A stretch of 41,074 nucleotides of DNA from Gammaproteobacteria bacterium (GTDB lineage: Bacteria > Pseudomonadota > Gammaproteobacteria > Legionellales > Legionellaceae). Shown here one piece after another: positions 1-8,857 of the stretch. The stretch lies in NCBI GenBank assembly GCA_024742995.1, contig JANSXK010000013.1, forward strand, positions 1-41,074, written 5' to 3'. The notes beneath the pieces were generated by a model. The model saw only the letters and a list, made by a program, of their open reading frames with translations. It was not told the DNA's origin and did no database searches. Both the position numbers and the translations under genes were made by a program. Positions within the stretch are counted from its first letter, which is position 1. The number at the start of each line of letters is the position of its first letter.

Positions 1-137
1 AATAATTTCATCAAGTGCATGATTATGACCTTATAATTGTTTGCAAACTTTATTTGATCACATTTAGTCATGCACTGCTAATCGTTTTTCTTCCTAATTT
101 TCAATTCCTTAATCTCAAAAAAAGTGGGGATAGCTCA
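1..137. other. Intergenic sequence at window edge
   Basis: AT-rich sequence with no complete gene. A minus-strand ATG at 18-20, preceded by an AAGG box at a suitable distance, could be the first codons of a gene running off the left edge. Only six codons are visible, so this is not called. A run of A residues at 117-123 reads as a T-run on the minus strand. It lies beyond the hairpin at 138-195 and could serve as part of a terminator for the minus-strand gene that ends at 241. Confidence 0.4.
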
Positions 138-195
138 GGGCATGTCCGCTGGATCCAGAGATCTAGCTAGATTACTGGAGCACTCGGACAAGCCC
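138..195. repeat. REP-like inverted repeat downstream of the 241-906 gene
   Basis: The outer arms GGGCATGTCCG (138-148) and CGGACAAGCCC (185-195) pair at 10 of 11 positions. The centre holds the perfect 12-bp palindrome ATCTAGCTAGAT (161-172), with CTGGATCCAG nearby. The minus-strand arm GCTTGTCCGAGTGCTCCAGTAAT resembles the hairpin at 9255-9281 (GCTTGTCCGCGGGATCCAGT), so the two probably belong to one dispersed family. Its position just after a stop codon suits a terminator or mRNA-end role. Confidence 0.6.
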
Positions 196-240
196 CAGAT
201 ACGTCAATCAACTCATTGTGATACAATATAAAGTTAGGAT

Positions 241-906
241 CTAGACTTTTGAACGGTCAACGGGTGTTGCCAAGAACTGATCTTGATAATTGATTACGAA
301 ACCCGCAAAAATTCGAATCATACGATCATCAATGATTTCAGGGACAGTAACTGTTATCTTCCAAGCATTCTTTTTCATATCGCGAGTTAATTCGGCAATG
401 GATAGATAATTTTCCGGATTTGTAATGGAAAAATGGGTGAAGTCTGCATTGGCTAAGGCAACGCCTACTTGAGTGGAATGGCCAGTTTCATCATAGTGAT
501 AAAGGTCAAATCTTGCGGATTCAAGTGTGGCAATACTGCCATCGATAAAGCCAATTTTAACGCCTCGTGTATCATAAATATCGATATCTGTTGCCCAAGG
601 GTACACGATGCCCATAGAAAGTAATCGAGTGATGCCAGTTGCTTGCCAACCGTTTTGGTTTGATAAATCATAATTTGTACGAATTCTAAAGGCACTTTTT
701 TTAACCATTCCTCGATAAGTTGGTTGATAAGATGTGTCACTTTGTGATGGTGCAGAGATAAGGTAGGTTTCAGAAAACTGAAAAATATTTTTCTTGATTA
801 AAAATTCATACGGATGAGTTTCATAAACCCCAAATTCTTTGGCCATAACTATTGAACTTAGAAATAATAACCCCCAAAAAAAAGTTTTCATTAATTGTTG
901 TTGCAT
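241..906 (-). CDS. Secreted protein, possible LURP-one/Tubby-like fold
   Basis: A 221-residue protein with an N-terminal hydrophobic segment after KTFF and a plausible signal peptidase site near AKEFG (residues 22-26), so probably exported. The start at 906 is supported by GAGGA eight bases upstream; an alternative Met lies at residue 6. The C-terminal half (about 105-210) has the pattern of short strands seen in LURP-one/Tubby-C-like proteins: IYDTRGVKIGFIDG, then DLYHYDETG, VGVALANADFTHFSI, WKITVTVP and IRIFAGFVINYQDQFL. The fold assignment is inference from pattern only. No catalytic motif is seen. It is followed by a REP-like hairpin and is separated by 35 bp from mltA on the same strand, so it may be the last gene of that operon. 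Confidence 0.75.
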   Translation of the reverse strand: MQQQLMKTFFWGLLFLSSIVMAKEFGVYETHPYEFLIKKNIFQFSETYLISAPSQSDTSYQPTYRGMVKKSAFRIRTNYDLSNQNGWQATGITRLLSMGIVYPWATDIDIYDTRGVKIGFIDGSIATLESARFDLYHYDETGHSTQVGVALANADFTHFSITNPENYLSIAELTRDMKKNAWKITVTVPEIIDDRMIRIFAGFVINYQDQFLATPVDRSKV

Positions 907-941
907 CTTCGTATCCTCATTTTTTAGTGTTCATAGTAAAT

Positions 942-2204
942 TTAAGTATGGGTCTCGTGATTTTTTGTGGTTTCTGTGATTGCCAATCGCGATTTAGGGG
1001 TTAACAACCAATAGCGCCCATGATTTTTCATTTTACCTGCGATGGCTGCTGCTTGATTATCGTTGCCCCAAAAGACATCTCCACGGACAGTTCCTTTGAT
1101 GGCGCCTCCAGTATCTTGGGCAATCATCAAACGATTTAATGGGTGGTTGGTATTAAGTTCGGAGTCTGGTCTGGTGGTGTTGAGCCAAATAGGCATACCC
1201 AAAGGTACCCAAGACGGATCAACTGCCAACGAATAGCCTGGGGTGAGTTTGGCACCTTGTGTGCCATATGCTCCTTCTTCCGTCATGGTTTTAAAAAACA
1301 CAAACGAGCGATTTTTGTTGATGATGTTATTTCTTTCTGCGGGGTGGGATTCTAAATATTTTTGAATATTTTGCATCGATACTGTTTTCGAATTTAAAAT
1401 ACCACGTCGTATCAGGACACGGCCAATAGCGGTATAGGACAAACCATTTTTGCCAGCATAGCCCAGATTTGCTTGGCTGCCATCCTCAAACTTTAACGTT
1501 CCCGAACCTTGGATTTCTAGAAATAAACGATCAATCGGGTTGCGAACATAGGCAATCACGGGCGCGGTATGCTTGATGGCGCCTTGGTCAATCTCTGCTC
1601 TGGAATAGTAGGGCTTCATACGGTTATGTTTGATGTGGCCCATCAATTTTCGCGCAGGTAGGGCAGGATCGAAATCGTTTAATTTGATGACGATTAAATC
1701 TTTTGGCACGCCATAAATAGGGGTGGGGTAGGCTTCTGTTTTTTGTAAGCTGGCTGCAATTTGAGGTGCGTAATATCCTGTGAATAAACCAACAATGGGT
1801 TGTTCTTTGACGAAGGTTTGAGGTTGAAACCAGGTTTCAAAAAAAGACTTGGCTTTTTGCTCTGAGGGAGATTTTAATTTTAAAGCTGCTCGACAGGGGC
1901 GGAACCAATCTTTTGCTTGTAGAGGTAACCATTCATTACCAACTGGGCGCGTTGGCTTAAGATGGATCAAACGCTGGCAAGACAATTGAAATGCTTCTAA
2001 TGATTTTAATGTTTGCGTCGTTGACCAGCCAGGAAGCTCTGAAAAGGAAGCTGGTTTGAGGATGACCGTTTCGACAGGTTCAGGGATGAGCTCAGGTTGC
2101 GTTGGGATGCTGGGGTGTTTGGGTGTTTGCCAATAAAAAACCAAAGCTGCGCATAGAGCGACGATGCCAATGGTGAGGAGAATGAATTTGCTGCGTTGGG
2201 TCAT
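942..2204 (-). CDS. mltA: Membrane-bound lytic murein transglycosylase A
   Basis: MltA cleaves the MurNAc-GlcNAc bond of peptidoglycan and forms 1,6-anhydroMurNAc ends. The 420-residue chain starts with a single hydrophobic segment (about residues 8-25) that anchors it in the inner membrane or acts as an uncleaved signal. No convincing lipobox is seen, unlike the lipoprotein form in E. coli. The MltA domain includes GLFTGYYAPQIAASL (about 140-154). The C-terminal 3D domain carries its three conserved aspartates in AVDPSWVPLG, AQDTGGAIKG and RGDVFWG, the last two forming the usual active-site region. The start codon overlaps the stop of the upstream sensor kinase as ATGA (2201-2204), so the two are probably translationally coupled. 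Coupling a murein hydrolase to a phosphorelay sensor is suggestive but not proof of functional linkage. Confidence 0.93.
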   Translation of the reverse strand: MTQRSKFILLTIGIVALCAALVFYWQTPKHPSIPTQPELIPEPVETVILKPASFSELPGWSTTQTLKSLEAFQLSCQRLIHLKPTRPVGNEWLPLQAKDWFRPCRAALKLKSPSEQKAKSFFETWFQPQTFVKEQPIVGLFTGYYAPQIAASLQKTEAYPTPIYGVPKDLIVIKLNDFDPALPARKLMGHIKHNRMKPYYSRAEIDQGAIKHTAPVIAYVRNPIDRLFLEIQGSGTLKFEDGSQANLGYAGKNGLSYTAIGRVLIRRGILNSKTVSMQNIQKYLESHPAERNNIINKNRSFVFFKTMTEEGAYGTQGAKLTPGYSLAVDPSWVPLGMPIWLNTTRPDSELNTNHPLNRLMIAQDTGGAIKGTVRGDVFWGNDNQAAAIAGKMKNHGRYWLLTPKSRLAITETTKNHETHT

Positions 2205-4612
2205 GAGTTTACGTTCCGACTTTCTTGTTCTGTTTTAAGCCAATGGTGGATCTTGGTTTTGGTTTCTTCCAAATTGCTCATCATTTGAGTATAAAGCTCT
2301 TCTAATAACTTTTGGTGTCCGGCTTTATGGTATCGTTCTAGATATTGGCATGCGTGCTGGAGTTTTATCAGGCCAAGATAGACCAATCCACCTTTCATTT
2401 TGTGCGCCAACTTTTCAATTTTATGCCAGTTTTTCGTGACAAAGGCTTGTTCTAATTGTTTTTTCTCAATTGGAAGTTCTTTTTCAAAGAGTTCCTTGAG
2501 CATGGAAATCAACAAGTTTTTATTGCCGCCCAAGTTTTTGATAGCAAGATCAGCATCAAGCACCGCTAATTGATCAAGCGCGAATAATTGCTCTTCAAAA
2601 TTAGGTAAGTCTGCGCCCAGCTTAGAGATAGGTGGTACGGTTGGTTCTGTGAAGTCTTGTTGTTCAGGATGTGATAGAAACTGTGAGACAATCCGTTGTA
2701 ACACGGGCTTTGTGAGCGGTTTGGTGATGACATCATTCATATCAGCTAATAAACAGTCTTTACGAACATTTTGTTCTGTATGAGCCGTTAGCCCTATGAT
2801 AGGTACTCGTGGTTGGCGATGAGATTTTTCCCATTCACGTAGTTTTCTAGTAAATTCTTGGCCAGATATGCCAGGTAAACCCAGATCGGTAATAATCAAA
2901 TCAAATAATTGGGTTTTTGCAAGTTCTAGTGCGGACTCACCATTGATGGCAGATTTAAAATGATGGCCTGCGTGGGTGATGATGGATTCTAAGACTTTCA
3001 GTGCAATTTTATTATCTTCTACCAATAACAGGGTATACTCATTTCTAGTGTTTTGTGTGCCCAATGTGTTGGATTGAATGGGTTCAGACTGAGGTAGGTC
3101 AGTCGTTGCAAGGGGTATATCACTAGATTTGTTATTTTCAGGTTGGCCAATATCTGCCAACAATTCGAAATAGAACGTCGTGCCTTGGCCTTCTTTACTC
3201 ATCAGTTTGATTTCACTGCCGAGGAGTTTTGCGTAGGATTGCGCGATATGTAATCCTACACCATGGCCCTTGTATAAGCCTTTGTAGGATGGCGTCGCTC
3301 GAAAAAAGCGATCAAACACTTTGTCGCGTTGGCTTGGTAAAATACCAATGCCGGTATCACTCACGGCAAAATAAATGCGAGCTGCTTTTTTGGTTTGACT
3401 TAGTAGCTTGGTTTCGATAGTGATATTGCCGTTTGGTGTGAATTTAATAGCATTACCGACCAAGTTTAAAAGGATGCGATGGATTTTAGTACGGTCACTG
3501 ATTAGATATTGTGGCACGTCTTCATCTAATTGTTCGATCAAATTCAATTTTTTTAATGTAATCGTTGGTTTTTCTAATTGAATGATATCGTGCAGGCATT
3601 TGGACAAATCAAACGCTTCATGAGCGACATCTGTATCATCGATATGATCTGCTGAAACAACATCCAGAATATTATTAAGCATACTCAGCAATTGCTCACC
3701 ACATTCGTGCACGTCTCGAGCATATTGTTTTAACTCAGGATCCGTTTCTAATTCTTCCAGTATATTAGAGACACCTACGACGCCGGTTAAGGGCGTGCGG
3801 ATATCATGACTCATATTGGCAATAAATTCTGTTTTGACACGGTTGGCTGTTTCTGCCGCTTCTTTGGAAAGATTTAATTCTCGTTCTACTTCTTTTTGGT
3901 GGGTGATATCTGTGGTAATACCTAAAACGCCAATCACTTGACCCTCTTTATTACGTAATGGTACTTTATTCGTTAGCGCAGTCATGGTCGTTTTTTTTGA
4001 GTGCGTTACTTTTTCTTCACGATTGAAATCTGCTTTGCCTGAGTGCATCACCATTTGGTCAATTTCAATATATTCTTTAGCGCGGTTTTCCCAGTGTAAG
4101 TCATAATCACTTTTCCCAACCACATCATCTCGAGATTTTAATCCAGATAATTTGGCGAACTCCTCATTACATCCTTGATAAATACTATTGAGATCTTTCC
4201 AGTAAAACAGGCCGGGTGCATACTTCATGATGATATCTAATTGTAAGTTTTGTAGTTTTTCGTCAGACAAGGCAGGTTTTTTTTCTCCCACAATCAAAAA
4301 GCTATTGCCATGCTTTTGCTCTTGGATGGGGAATGTGGTCCAAGCAATTTTCAGTTTTTGATTGCCGCTGCCCACATCGCAAAGTATCGTGTTTTGTGAA
4401 GTAGAGACATTTGATTGAAAGAAGGGTGTTAACCCGCCTTCTTCAAACAAATCAAAAATTTTTTTATTGAGCACAAATTTTTTTTCCCAACCTAAAATTT
4501 TTTGTGCTACTGGGTTGATGTCGAGAATACAGTATTCGTGAGACAGAATTAAAAATAAATCACTCGTGTTTTTTAAATACGATTTGAAAATATTTTGATA
4601 ATTTATATCCAC
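2201..4612 (-). CDS. Hybrid sensor histidine kinase with PAS-PAS-HisKA-HATPase-REC-Hpt
   Basis: An 803-residue tripartite phosphorelay sensor. Order: a PAS-like region (about 10-110), a second PAS (about 125-240, with QVIGVLGITTDIT at its end), HisKA with phospho-acceptor His269 in ANMSHDIRTPL, and HATPase with N-box Asn387, DTGIG (419-423) and GHGVGL (449-454). A receiver follows with acidic pocket Glu532/Asp533, phospho-acceptor Asp576, Thr609 and Lys631. The C-terminal Hpt domain has His737 in KLAHKMKGGLVYLG. All catalytic residues are present, so it should be active. The architecture matches ArcB-like kinases, but no clear transmembrane helices are visible, so it is probably cytosolic. 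No DNA-binding partner regulator is encoded nearby. The C-terminus overlaps mltA by four bases. Confidence 0.95.
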   Translation of the reverse strand: MDINYQNIFKSYLKNTSDLFLILSHEYCILDINPVAQKILGWEKKFVLNKKIFDLFEEGGLTPFFQSNVSTSQNTILCDVGSGNQKLKIAWTTFPIQEQKHGNSFLIVGEKKPALSDEKLQNLQLDIIMKYAPGLFYWKDLNSIYQGCNEEFAKLSGLKSRDDVVGKSDYDLHWENRAKEYIEIDQMVMHSGKADFNREEKVTHSKKTTMTALTNKVPLRNKEGQVIGVLGITTDITHQKEVERELNLSKEAAETANRVKTEFIANMSHDIRTPLTGVVGVSNILEELETDPELKQYARDVHECGEQLLSMLNNILDVVSADHIDDTDVAHEAFDLSKCLHDIIQLEKPTITLKKLNLIEQLDEDVPQYLISDRTKIHRILLNLVGNAIKFTPNGNITIETKLLSQTKKAARIYFAVSDTGIGILPSQRDKVFDRFFRATPSYKGLYKGHGVGLHIAQSYAKLLGSEIKLMSKEGQGTTFYFELLADIGQPENNKSSDIPLATTDLPQSEPIQSNTLGTQNTRNEYTLLLVEDNKIALKVLESIITHAGHHFKSAINGESALELAKTQLFDLIITDLGLPGISGQEFTRKLREWEKSHRQPRVPIIGLTAHTEQNVRKDCLLADMNDVITKPLTKPVLQRIVSQFLSHPEQQDFTEPTVPPISKLGADLPNFEEQLFALDQLAVLDADLAIKNLGGNKNLLISMLKELFEKELPIEKKQLEQAFVTKNWHKIEKLAHKMKGGLVYLGLIKLQHACQYLERYHKAGHQKLLEELYTQMMSNLEETKTKIHHWLKTEQESRNVNS

Positions 4613-4865
4613 AAATCACTCCAAAAATAAAGGTGGATTTTTCATTTAGGCTAACAGTAACCTGTAATACGCAACATTGAAAGTAGTTTTCCGAGAGATT
4701 TTTATAATTAATGCTGACAATGAATTCCTCGATATGTATAATGAGCCAAATTTTTAGCTTGACGAGATTATTAGACGTTTTCCCTGGTTTGAATAGCAAT
4801 ACTTTGTATGGCCAAATGACTTGGCTGTGTTTCCCCTTTAGCAACAGCTCTATGGAGAAGAAATA

Positions 4866-7800
4866 ATGGGCTCAAACTCTCGTAGTAAGCGTATTGCAGA
4901 TAAAATGATTGTCTGGTTAAGATCATATGCAGCAGCAAATATAGATTCGTTGCAGATTGATGAACAAGGCAGTTTCCCGCCACATGTGTTTTTAGATCTT
5001 GGTAATCAAGGTTTTTTTGGTATTCATGTTTCCCACCAGTACGGTGGTTTAGAACTACAAACTTCTGACAAACTACGATTGATTGAACAGGTCGCGGCTA
5101 TTGATTTGACCCTGGCTTTGGTGCTTATCGAAAGTATTCAAGGCGCACATACGTTAGAAAAATATGCGACTAAAAGCATGAAAGAACTGTACCTGCCACA
5201 AGTGGCTGCTGGCCGTATTTTTACAGCGGGTGCAATGACGGAGTCAGAAGCTGGGTCAAACCCGAGAGCGATGAAATCTGTGGCAGTGTTTGATGGCAAC
5301 GCTTGGTTATTACATGGTAGCAAGCGCTGGGTAGGTCTGGGTTCTTCTGCGGCGGTCACTGCTATTTACGTGAACCAGGTGGATCCGGAGCATAATTGGC
5401 AAGGGATGACTGCGTTTTTGGTGCCCCAAGGTACGAAAGGATTGAGTATTGGTCCAGATGCGCCAATGATGGGTTTGCGTGGATTTTCCAGAAATACGAT
5501 CCATATGGATGATCTTAAAGTGACTCATGATCATTTGCTAGGACAGCCTGGGGAAGGTATGGAAATTGCTCAGGATAATATGATGTACGTCAGACTTTTC
5601 CTTGCGGCCGCAGCCATTGGGGCAATGAAACGAAGCATCCAATTGATGTTGCGTTATGCACAGCGCCGTATCATTGCAACGGGATTATTGTTGGATAATC
5701 CCGTAACACTGGTCCATTTAAGTGAAATGACGGCAGTTGTGACAGCGATAGATAATTTTGTGTCCGTTATCGCACATTTTTGTGATGAGAATGCTAGCAT
5801 TGTGCCAGAAGAATCATTGGTGGTTTCGAAAGTGCTTGGCGCCGAGTATTTAGATTGGATTGTGGATCGCTTGGTTCAAATGCTTGGCGCTAGAGGGTAT
5901 GAAGAAGCCAGCGGGGTATCAAAAATGTACCGAGATGCGCGCGCATTTCGTGTTTTTGAAGGCCCGACAGAAGCATTGAATATGTATGTTGGATCAAGAG
6001 CCTTGGTGAAAAACCCGATGCTTGAAGCCTTTGTTTCCGAAACCCTACAACAAAAACAATTGTTTCTTGATATGCAATCTGTGGTAGATCGGATCTCTCA
6101 CTATGCATTGGCACAGAAACAAACATTATTTGATAAACCTTTTGTAGCGGTGTATTGGATTCAGGCTTTGGTAGGGGAAGTGATATCGTATGGCTTACTC
6201 ATGGCGGGTTTGACGTACCAATTGCAGCAACAGCAATCAAAAGATTTAGACCGGGCTTACAAATGGGTAAAAGATAAATATGATTTGGTTGTGCAAAAAG
6301 CCTTAGGGTTTTCTTTAGGGGAAGAAGTGTTGATGCCGACCAACGATTTGCAAGATTTGGTGGCGAATTACAGTAAAAGTATTGGTAGCGTTGAGCAAGT
6401 CAGGCAATCAGATGGCAAATCTGTTGATCATTTATTGAAGGCAATTCAGGAGGTGGAACCTAATTCTTGCTGTTTAGAGATGAAGCATAAATTATTTTTA
6501 AACTCTCTATGGCACCCTGAAGAAGAGGATCAAAGTAGTGCAGTGTTTACAGACATTGTTTCTCAAGAAGCCATTTTGCAATTAAGTCATAATAAAATGC
6601 GGCATAAAGCGTTTCCCGAATTATGTGTGCATCAAATATTTTCAGCACAAGTGGCACTACGGCCGGATAGCATTGCTTTGGTTTACCAGGATAAACACCT
6701 GTCGTATTCAGAGCTAGAGCGACAATCTAATCAAGTAGCAAATGCCTTGATTGCCGCTGGGATTAGCGGTGATAAATTGGTCGCGATCTATGTTGAACGT
6801 TCCATAGAGATGATTGTAGGGTTATTGGGTATTTTAAAATCTGGCGGGGTGTATTTGCCGTTGGATTATAATTATCCAGAAAAAAATCTTACCTTTATGT
6901 TTGAAGATTCTGGTGCTGAAATGCTGTTGGCGCAACGAAAATTAGCTGCTGATGTGTCATTCGATGCCAAAAAAATTATTGTGTTGGAAGATGTGTTAGA
7001 AGATCCTGCTGCCAATGATGAGCCCGTGCTTTCAACCGTGAGCTTGGATAATATTGGTTATGTGATGTACACATCGGGTTCGACTGGCTATCCCAAAGGC
7101 GTGAAGTTGCCACATCGGGCATTGAGTAATTTGATTTACTGGCATTTGCATCAAATTAAGGGCAAGCGTAATGTCTTGCAGTTCGCCACTTTAAATTTTG
7201 ATATGAGCTTTATCGAGATATTTTCGGCATTTGGTTCTGGTGGCACGTTAACGCTGATTTCTGAGCAAGATCGTCTCGATCTGTTTGAGTTTGCTCGTAT
7301 TGTGAAATCGCAAGCGATTCAGCACTTGGTGGTGCCAGTGCCTTTTTTGAAGAGCTTGGCAGAAGCACATTTGGATACCGATTATTTTCAAAGTTTAAAA
7401 GAAGTGATTGTAGCAGGGGAGCAATTGGTTATCACCCCAGCGATTTTGAGCTTTTTTAAACAGATAAAAGCTTGCAAATTGATGAACTACTATGGTCCTG
7501 CCGAGACACATGTGGTGACCAGTTTCACTTACCCCAATGATAAGAGCAATTGGCCTGATTACGCACCTATTGGCCAGGCGATTTATAACACAAAAATTTT
7601 GGTATTGAATGATGAGCAGCAATTGTTGCCCACAGGTAGTGCTGGTGAAATTTATGTTGGTGGTGCAGCGTTGGCAAGTGGTTATATCAATCGTAGTGAA
7701 TTGACCCATGAGCGTTTTATCCCTGATCCTTGGGGAGAAACGCCGAATGCGCTTTTATATCGCACCGGTGATTTTGGTAAATATTTGGATGATGGACAAC

Positions 7801-8393
7801 TCGTTTACCTGGGTAGAAAAGATGAGCAAGTAAAGATTCGCGGTTTTAGGATTGAATTGCAAGAAATTGAATTACATCTCATTAAGCATCCTGCAGTGAA
7901 AGAAGTCGCTGTTATCACGAAAAAAAGTGTGCTCTTAGACAAGCATTTGGAGGCATTTATTGTGACGGATAGCGAGGTCAACAATAGCTTTATTGATGAT
8001 ATTTTTTCATTCCTGCGTGAGCATTTACCTTCGCATATGCTGCCGTCGAAATTTAATATCATCAAACATATGCCCTGGACCAATAGCGGTAAAATCAATC
8101 GCAATGCGTTAGAAGAGCTTGAATGTCCGGTGACGTATTCCATTGATAGTATTGCAGAGCCCGATACTGAAACAGAAAAGGAGCTGGTTGGTTTGATGGA
8201 AGATATTTTTGAATTAAAACTGGGTACCAACAGTAGTTTTATTTCTGTAGGGGGCAATTCCTTACTGGCTATGCATATTGTGTCTGCACTGCGAGATAAA
8301 TTCGCAGTTGAAATTCCAGCGCATAGTATTTTATCCGCACCGACGATTGCCCATACTGCCAAACGGATTGATGATTTGTTGCTGGTTGATTAG
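4866..8393 (+). CDS. Acyl-CoA dehydrogenase / NRPS adenylation / peptidyl-carrier fusion
   Basis: A 1175-residue, three-part protein. Residues about 1-390 form an acyl-CoA dehydrogenase core: AGAMTESEAGSNPRAM (FAD/substrate loop), GLRGFSRNTIHMDD, and Glu365 in FRVFEGPTEAL at the position of the catalytic base. About 390-570 is a helical C-terminal extension. About 580-1085 is an adenylation domain with A3 YTSGSTGYPKG (735-745), A5 NYYGPAETH (874-882), A7 YRTGDFGKY, A8 LGRKDEQVKIRGFRIE and A10 Lys1076 in NSGKINRNA. About 1100-1172 is a carrier domain with the phosphopantetheine site Ser1132 in SVGGNSLLAM. By-eye alignment to PheA gives pocket residues D779 M780 I783 V822 I848 A850 Y875 V883 V884 K1076. 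There is no condensation or thioesterase domain. The inferred role is to activate, tether and then alpha,beta-dehydrogenate an acid on the carrier. GGAG eight bases upstream supports the start. Confidence 0.92.
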   Translation: MGSNSRSKRIADKMIVWLRSYAAANIDSLQIDEQGSFPPHVFLDLGNQGFFGIHVSHQYGGLELQTSDKLRLIEQVAAIDLTLALVLIESIQGAHTLEKYATKSMKELYLPQVAAGRIFTAGAMTESEAGSNPRAMKSVAVFDGNAWLLHGSKRWVGLGSSAAVTAIYVNQVDPEHNWQGMTAFLVPQGTKGLSIGPDAPMMGLRGFSRNTIHMDDLKVTHDHLLGQPGEGMEIAQDNMMYVRLFLAAAAIGAMKRSIQLMLRYAQRRIIATGLLLDNPVTLVHLSEMTAVVTAIDNFVSVIAHFCDENASIVPEESLVVSKVLGAEYLDWIVDRLVQMLGARGYEEASGVSKMYRDARAFRVFEGPTEALNMYVGSRALVKNPMLEAFVSETLQQKQLFLDMQSVVDRISHYALAQKQTLFDKPFVAVYWIQALVGEVISYGLLMAGLTYQLQQQQSKDLDRAYKWVKDKYDLVVQKALGFSLGEEVLMPTNDLQDLVANYSKSIGSVEQVRQSDGKSVDHLLKAIQEVEPNSCCLEMKHKLFLNSLWHPEEEDQSSAVFTDIVSQEAILQLSHNKMRHKAFPELCVHQIFSAQVALRPDSIALVYQDKHLSYSELERQSNQVANALIAAGISGDKLVAIYVERSIEMIVGLLGILKSGGVYLPLDYNYPEKNLTFMFEDSGAEMLLAQRKLAADVSFDAKKIIVLEDVLEDPAANDEPVLSTVSLDNIGYVMYTSGSTGYPKGVKLPHRALSNLIYWHLHQIKGKRNVLQFATLNFDMSFIEIFSAFGSGGTLTLISEQDRLDLFEFARIVKSQAIQHLVVPVPFLKSLAEAHLDTDYFQSLKEVIVAGEQLVITPAILSFFKQIKACKLMNYYGPAETHVVTSFTYPNDKSNWPDYAPIGQAIYNTKILVLNDEQQLLPTGSAGEIYVGGAALASGYINRSELTHERFIPDPWGETPNALLYRTGDFGKYLDDGQLVYLGRKDEQVKIRGFRIELQEIELHLIKHPAVKEVAVITKKSVLLDKHLEAFIVTDSEVNNSFIDDIFSFLREHLPSHMLPSKFNIIKHMPWTNSGKINRNALEELECPVTYSIDSIAEPDTETEKELVGLMEDIFELKLGTNSSFISVGGNSLLAMHIVSALRDKFAVEIPAHSILSAPTIAHTAKRIDDLLLVD

Positions 8394-8402
8394 AGCGTGC
8401 AT

Positions 8403-8432
8403 TTGACAGCATAAGGGTTTTCAGCCTAGAGT
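8403..8432 (+). promoter_or_regulatory. Sigma70-type promoter of the 8462 gene
   Basis: A perfect -35 TTGACA (8403-8408), an 18-bp spacer ending in TTTTCAGCC, and -10 TAGAGT (8427-8432). The spacer end, the -10 and the leader down to the start codon are nearly the same as in the promoter at 8799-8827. Confidence 0.75.
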
Positions 8433-8461
8433 GAATTATCGGGACTCATTTTGGTGGTTTT

Positions 8462-8761
8462 ATGTCTGAAGAAGACGATAAAAAAAAGGATCTGGCTAAA
8501 GAAGTTAATAAACCCGCTGATCAAGCAAAGAATTTAGTTGATCAAACAACGAAGGCGCCGGTTGATTTAGCAGAAAAATTAGGTAAAGTAGCAACGGATC
8601 TTCCGAAGAATGTTTTGAGTCCTTTGGGCAATACAAAAGGAGCTGCTCCAATGAAGGAGCATTCGAAAGAACAGGGTGTCTCTCCCGCCCCCAAACCAGA
8701 TGCTGGTCCTAAATCTCCAACCCCTTTTAATATGAAGCCTGAACTCAAACCCAAAGATTGA
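8462..8761 (+). CDS. Small Lys/Pro-rich disordered protein, twin gene 1
   Basis: A 99-residue, strongly hydrophilic protein with no Cys, no Trp and no hydrophobic segment. The N-terminus is acidic then lysine-rich (MSEEDDKKKDLAKEV), the middle could form amphipathic helix, and the C-terminus is proline-rich. I do not recognise a family. It has its own promoter, a GGTGG box just before the ATG, and a leader closely matching that of the next gene. Its segment KEQGVSPAPKP resembles NKEQVSTAPNP in the next protein, so the two are probably diverged paralogues. It could be a structural, stress-related or exported protein; nothing in the sequence decides this. Confidence 0.7.
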   Translation: MSEEDDKKKDLAKEVNKPADQAKNLVDQTTKAPVDLAEKLGKVATDLPKNVLSPLGNTKGAAPMKEHSKEQGVSPAPKPDAGPKSPTPFNMKPELKPKD

Positions 8762-8798
8762 CACAGTACCTGTGCTTTATCTGGCTAGGCGAGGCCTA

Positions 8799-8827
8799 TT
8801 GACAAAAGAAATGTTTCAGCCTAGAGT
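8799..8827 (+). promoter_or_regulatory. Sigma70-type promoter of the 8858 gene
   Basis: -35 TTGACA (8799-8804), a 17-bp spacer ending GTTTCAGCC, and -10 TAGAGT (8822-8827). It shares TTTCAGCCTAGAGT and the ATTTTGGTG leader with the promoter at 8403-8432, pointing to common regulation or recent duplication. Confidence 0.75.
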
Positions 8828-8857
8828 AAATTTCCGTAATCTATTTTGGTGACTATC

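Noticed and set aside
4759-4803. TTGACG followed by AT-rich sequence as promoter of the 4866 gene
   Set aside because: No acceptable -10 box at 16-19 bp spacing, so the true promoter cannot be placed.
4560-4844. Minus-strand frame of 94 codons between the kinase and the fusion gene
   Set aside because: Overlaps the kinase start in another frame, has no good ribosome-binding site, and the composition looks random.
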